Shown here in pieces: positions 62,283 to 64,000 of a DNA stretch of 64,000 bases. Below the pieces are notes generated by a model, which had not been told where the DNA came from, did not search any database, and saw nothing but the letters and a program-made list of their open reading frames with translations. Position 1 is the stretch's first letter. Every line of letters begins with the position of its first letter. The position numbers and the translations under genes were made by a program. This DNA comes from Myxococcota bacterium (GTDB taxonomy: Bacteria; Myxococcota_A; UBA796; JAFGLY01), in the NCBI GenBank assembly GCA_024276675.1, contig JAJRWT010000027.1, positions 1 through 64,000 of the forward strand, written 5' to 3'.

Positions 62283-63341
62283 TCAGGCGGGCCTGCCATC
62301 TGCACTTCCCAGCCTGGCCACCAAGGCAGTCACGAGATAACCCATCACTATCAGTCCAAGGGCCACGGCCACCTGCAGAGGCGCCGGGGAAAACATCTCG
62401 GTGGGATACTTTTCAGGTTCCAACTCGGCCAGCAATTGGGCCGTCACAACCTGCCCCTTGAACAAGTCGCCCGGTTGGGGTGCAACGCCCACCTGGAACG
62501 GCCACAGCCCCACCACGGCACCCACCAGGAGGCCAAGCAGGACCCCCAGAGTGGCCGCTTCGTATCGCTGCAGAAGCAGCTTGAGCACATTGCTGACAAC
62601 GACGACACCCACCACGACCCCAAGACCCACCGGCAGCACGACTCCCAGGGCAGGCTCCATGGCGGCCCCCAGGTCCATGTCTCGCAGTGCACCTACCATG
62701 GCGTCGATGCCGGCCAGAATCGCAATGTACTGGCCCAGAACCAGCAACAGGTAACCACCGCTCACTCCTGGGAGTATCATGGCGCTTGCACCTGCGACAC
62801 CCGCAAGGAACATGAGCACGAAGCCGCCTTGTTGAACTCCTGATGCGCCCATTCCGCTGGTCTGTGCCCATGCCAGCAACGCCATGGCCACGAAACCGGC
62901 CCCGGCCCCAATCCACAAGACCCTGGACGCCTTGCCAGCCATTTTCCATACCACGGGAACACCACCAAGAGTCAATCCGATGAACAGACTGTACATCACC
63001 CAGCGATGGTCCACCACGAGATCCTTGACCACGCCGGCCAGCAGCCCGATGGAGACAACCGCCGAGCACAGCACGGTGCCCAGGACGACGACAGATACAA
63101 TCCTGAACCTGAAAGTGGAAACCTCGGCGATTGCCTTGATGAACCTCGGATAAATGCCCGATGCCAGGAGCATGGTACCACCGCTGATCCCAGGCACCAG
63201 GTTGGCCAGCCCCATGAGCACTCCGCCTACGAAACTACGCAGCGCCAGCCCCCACAGACTGATTGGGTGGAGCCGCCTGCCGGGGGCAGGTTCCAGGCCC
63301 TTGCTGGTTTGTCGTTCCCCGGACAGGTCTGCTCTGGACAT
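62283..63341 (-). CDS. DUF368 membrane protein, candidate polyprenyl-phosphate transporter
   Basis: 352 residues from the ATG 63339-63341 with AAGGAGG at 8 bases. An earlier start would place 36 extra residues upstream. About nine membrane helices. The two DUF368 repeats each carry the conserved turn: GLANLVPGISGGTMLLASGIY and, later, MILPGVSGGYLLLVLGQY. Family members have been shown to recycle undecaprenyl phosphate across the membrane (PopT-type), returning the carrier used for peptidoglycan and surface glycans. It lies 24 bases upstream of clpS on the same strand. The glycosyltransferases in the window use such lipid carriers. Confidence 0.9.
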   Translation of the reverse strand: MSRADLSGERQTSKGLEPAPGRRLHPISLWGLALRSFVGGVLMGLANLVPGISGGTMLLASGIYPRFIKAIAEVSTFRFRIVSVVVLGTVLCSAVVSIGLLAGVVKDLVVDHRWVMYSLFIGLTLGGVPVVWKMAGKASRVLWIGAGAGFVAMALLAWAQTSGMGASGVQQGGFVLMFLAGVAGASAMILPGVSGGYLLLVLGQYIAILAGIDAMVGALRDMDLGAAMEPALGVVLPVGLGVVVGVVVVSNVLKLLLQRYEAATLGVLLGLLVGAVVGLWPFQVGVAPQPGDLFKGQVVTAQLLAELEPEKYPTEMFSPAPLQVAVALGLIVMGYLVTALVARLGSADGRPA

Positions 63342-63464
63342 GTCCTGATCCTCCTTGTATCTGAACAGGTGGGCGAGCCGAAGACCTGCCCCCCCCGGCA
63401 AGCATATGTTATCCAGTAGACAGCCTTGAATACCAGAAATAGTTCCCAATGGGGCACTGGGCCG

Positions 63465-63902
63465 CTACCTGATCCTCACCATGCATTCCGCGGGAATGAT
63501 GTGCTCGTTACGATGGGGGCGCAGGAAATGGAAGGCCTGTTCCGCAACGATCTGGGCACCCTTGTCCAGGAGCAGGTTCTTCATGCGATCGAAGGTATTT
63601 CCGGGCCTGGTCTCGAAAACACAGAAAATGGCGACCTTCTTGTCGTCCAGTTGTGGAAGGGCCTCGATGAACGAGCGCAATCCCGGAGAGGGCCCGGCTC
63701 CCTTCAATCCCAGGCCCAACACCGGAGTGCCGAGGATGAGGCCGTCGTAGGGGGCGATGTCCACGGCGCCGGCGCTGATTTCGGCCACATCCACGAGGAA
63801 AGCTCGAAACTCCAACATCTCGCGCATGGCTGGCACCACGCGAGCACAGTGACCGCGGGTGTTGTCGTAGGCGATGAGCAGTCTCTTGGGCTTGAAGGGC
63901 AT
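63465..63902 (-). CDS. Flavodoxin-like protein
   Basis: 145 residues. The N-terminus MPFKPKRLLIAYDNTRGHCARVV matches the flavodoxin start, with a phosphate loop-like segment (YDNTRGHC in place of the usual Thr/Ser-rich loop). Later segments DGLILGTPVLGLGL, VAIFCVFETRPGNTFDRMKNLL and a final short strand fit the five-stranded Rossmann-like fold. A redox role is likely; FMN binding is not certain because the loop is atypical. GGGGTGG precedes the ATG. It lies upstream of the DUF368 gene with 123 bases between, and may be a separate transcription unit. Ends with TAG. Confidence 0.8.
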   Translation of the reverse strand: MPFKPKRLLIAYDNTRGHCARVVPAMREMLEFRAFLVDVAEISAGAVDIAPYDGLILGTPVLGLGLKGAGPSPGLRSFIEALPQLDDKKVAIFCVFETRPGNTFDRMKNLLLDKGAQIVAEQAFHFLRPHRNEHIIPAECMVRIR

Positions 63903-63951
63903 GTTCCACCCCCAGGTGAAGGTCCGTGGGGTAACTCCCTGTCAAAGGTGG

Positions 63952-63987
63952 GTCAACCGAAGCCCAGCATGGGCGCCACCGGTTGAC
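63952..63987. repeat. Nested hairpin near window end
   Basis: GTCAACCG (63952-63959) and CGGTTGAC (63980-63987) form an 8-bp stem. Inside, GCCCA-GCA-TGGGC forms a second 5-bp hairpin. It is upstream of the flavodoxin-like gene and may be the terminator of a gene beyond the window or an operator. No T-tract is seen. Confidence 0.5.
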
Positions 63988-64000
63988 GGGTATCCACAAG

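Overview
The window is GC-rich, gene-dense bacterial DNA. It carries about 40 protein genes in short operons on both strands and no recognisable rRNA, tRNA, CRISPR array, phage or transposase. The likely source is a member of the Myxococcota or a nearby former deltaproteobacterial lineage. The evidence is two secreted proteins with MopE-type Asp/Cys repeats, an exported protein ending in a MYXO-CTERM-like tail (56225-57322), many lipoproteins with Asp/Thr-rich linkers, numerous PAS/GAF histidine kinases, and a HesB-type selenoprotein.

Layout. 1-6525 (minus): cellulose operon bcsA-bcsB-bcsZ followed by the start of a secreted Pro/Glu-rich repeat protein that runs off the window. 6.9-11.0 kb: an Asp/Thr-repeat lipoprotein facing a TPR plus sulfatase-like operon. 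11.3-15.4 kb: small lipoprotein, OPT transporter, large lipoprotein. 15.7-20.4 kb: Gld-type ABC operon (ATPase, permease-GldG fusion, DUF4340). 20.6-31.5 kb: a signalling block starting with an ECF-like sigma factor overlapping a zinc-finger/TPR/CHAT-protease protein, then an unknown 261-aa protein, an HD-GYP protein, a response regulator and two large histidine kinases. 31.6-38.0 kb: two radical-SAM enzymes, ruvX and a membrane aminopropyltransferase-like protein. 38.2-42.3 kb: two GT-C glycosyltransferases and a repeat lipoprotein. 42.5-48.2 kb: HesB-like selenoprotein (in-frame UGA plus SECIS-like hairpin), lipoprotein serpin, DUF4175 protein, orphan PAAR protein. 48.3-52.5 kb: M24 aminopeptidase, SGNH hydrolase, CDP-glucose 4,6-dehydratase-like protein. 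52.6-54.3 kb: hcp behind a well-placed FNR/CRP-type promoter. 54.6-59.5 kb: envelope proteins. 59.6-63.9 kb: clpS-clpA, a DUF368 lipid-carrier transporter and a flavodoxin-like protein.

Three points stand out. (1) Three otherwise intact plus-strand genes (gldG fusion, first glycosyltransferase, hcp) each carry one in-frame UAG or UAA. In the glycosyltransferase and hcp the stop sits where the family has glutamate, and all three fit a single G-to-T change; TAG is also a normal terminator here, so simple code reassignment is unlikely. (2) The sigma/anti-sigma-TPR-CHAT/unknown-protein cluster looks like a protease-controlled transcription switch and is the best candidate for a little-described system. 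(3) A family of about 40-50 bp imperfect palindromes built on GTTCCC-TCCGGAA-GGC recurs in at least five intergenic regions.
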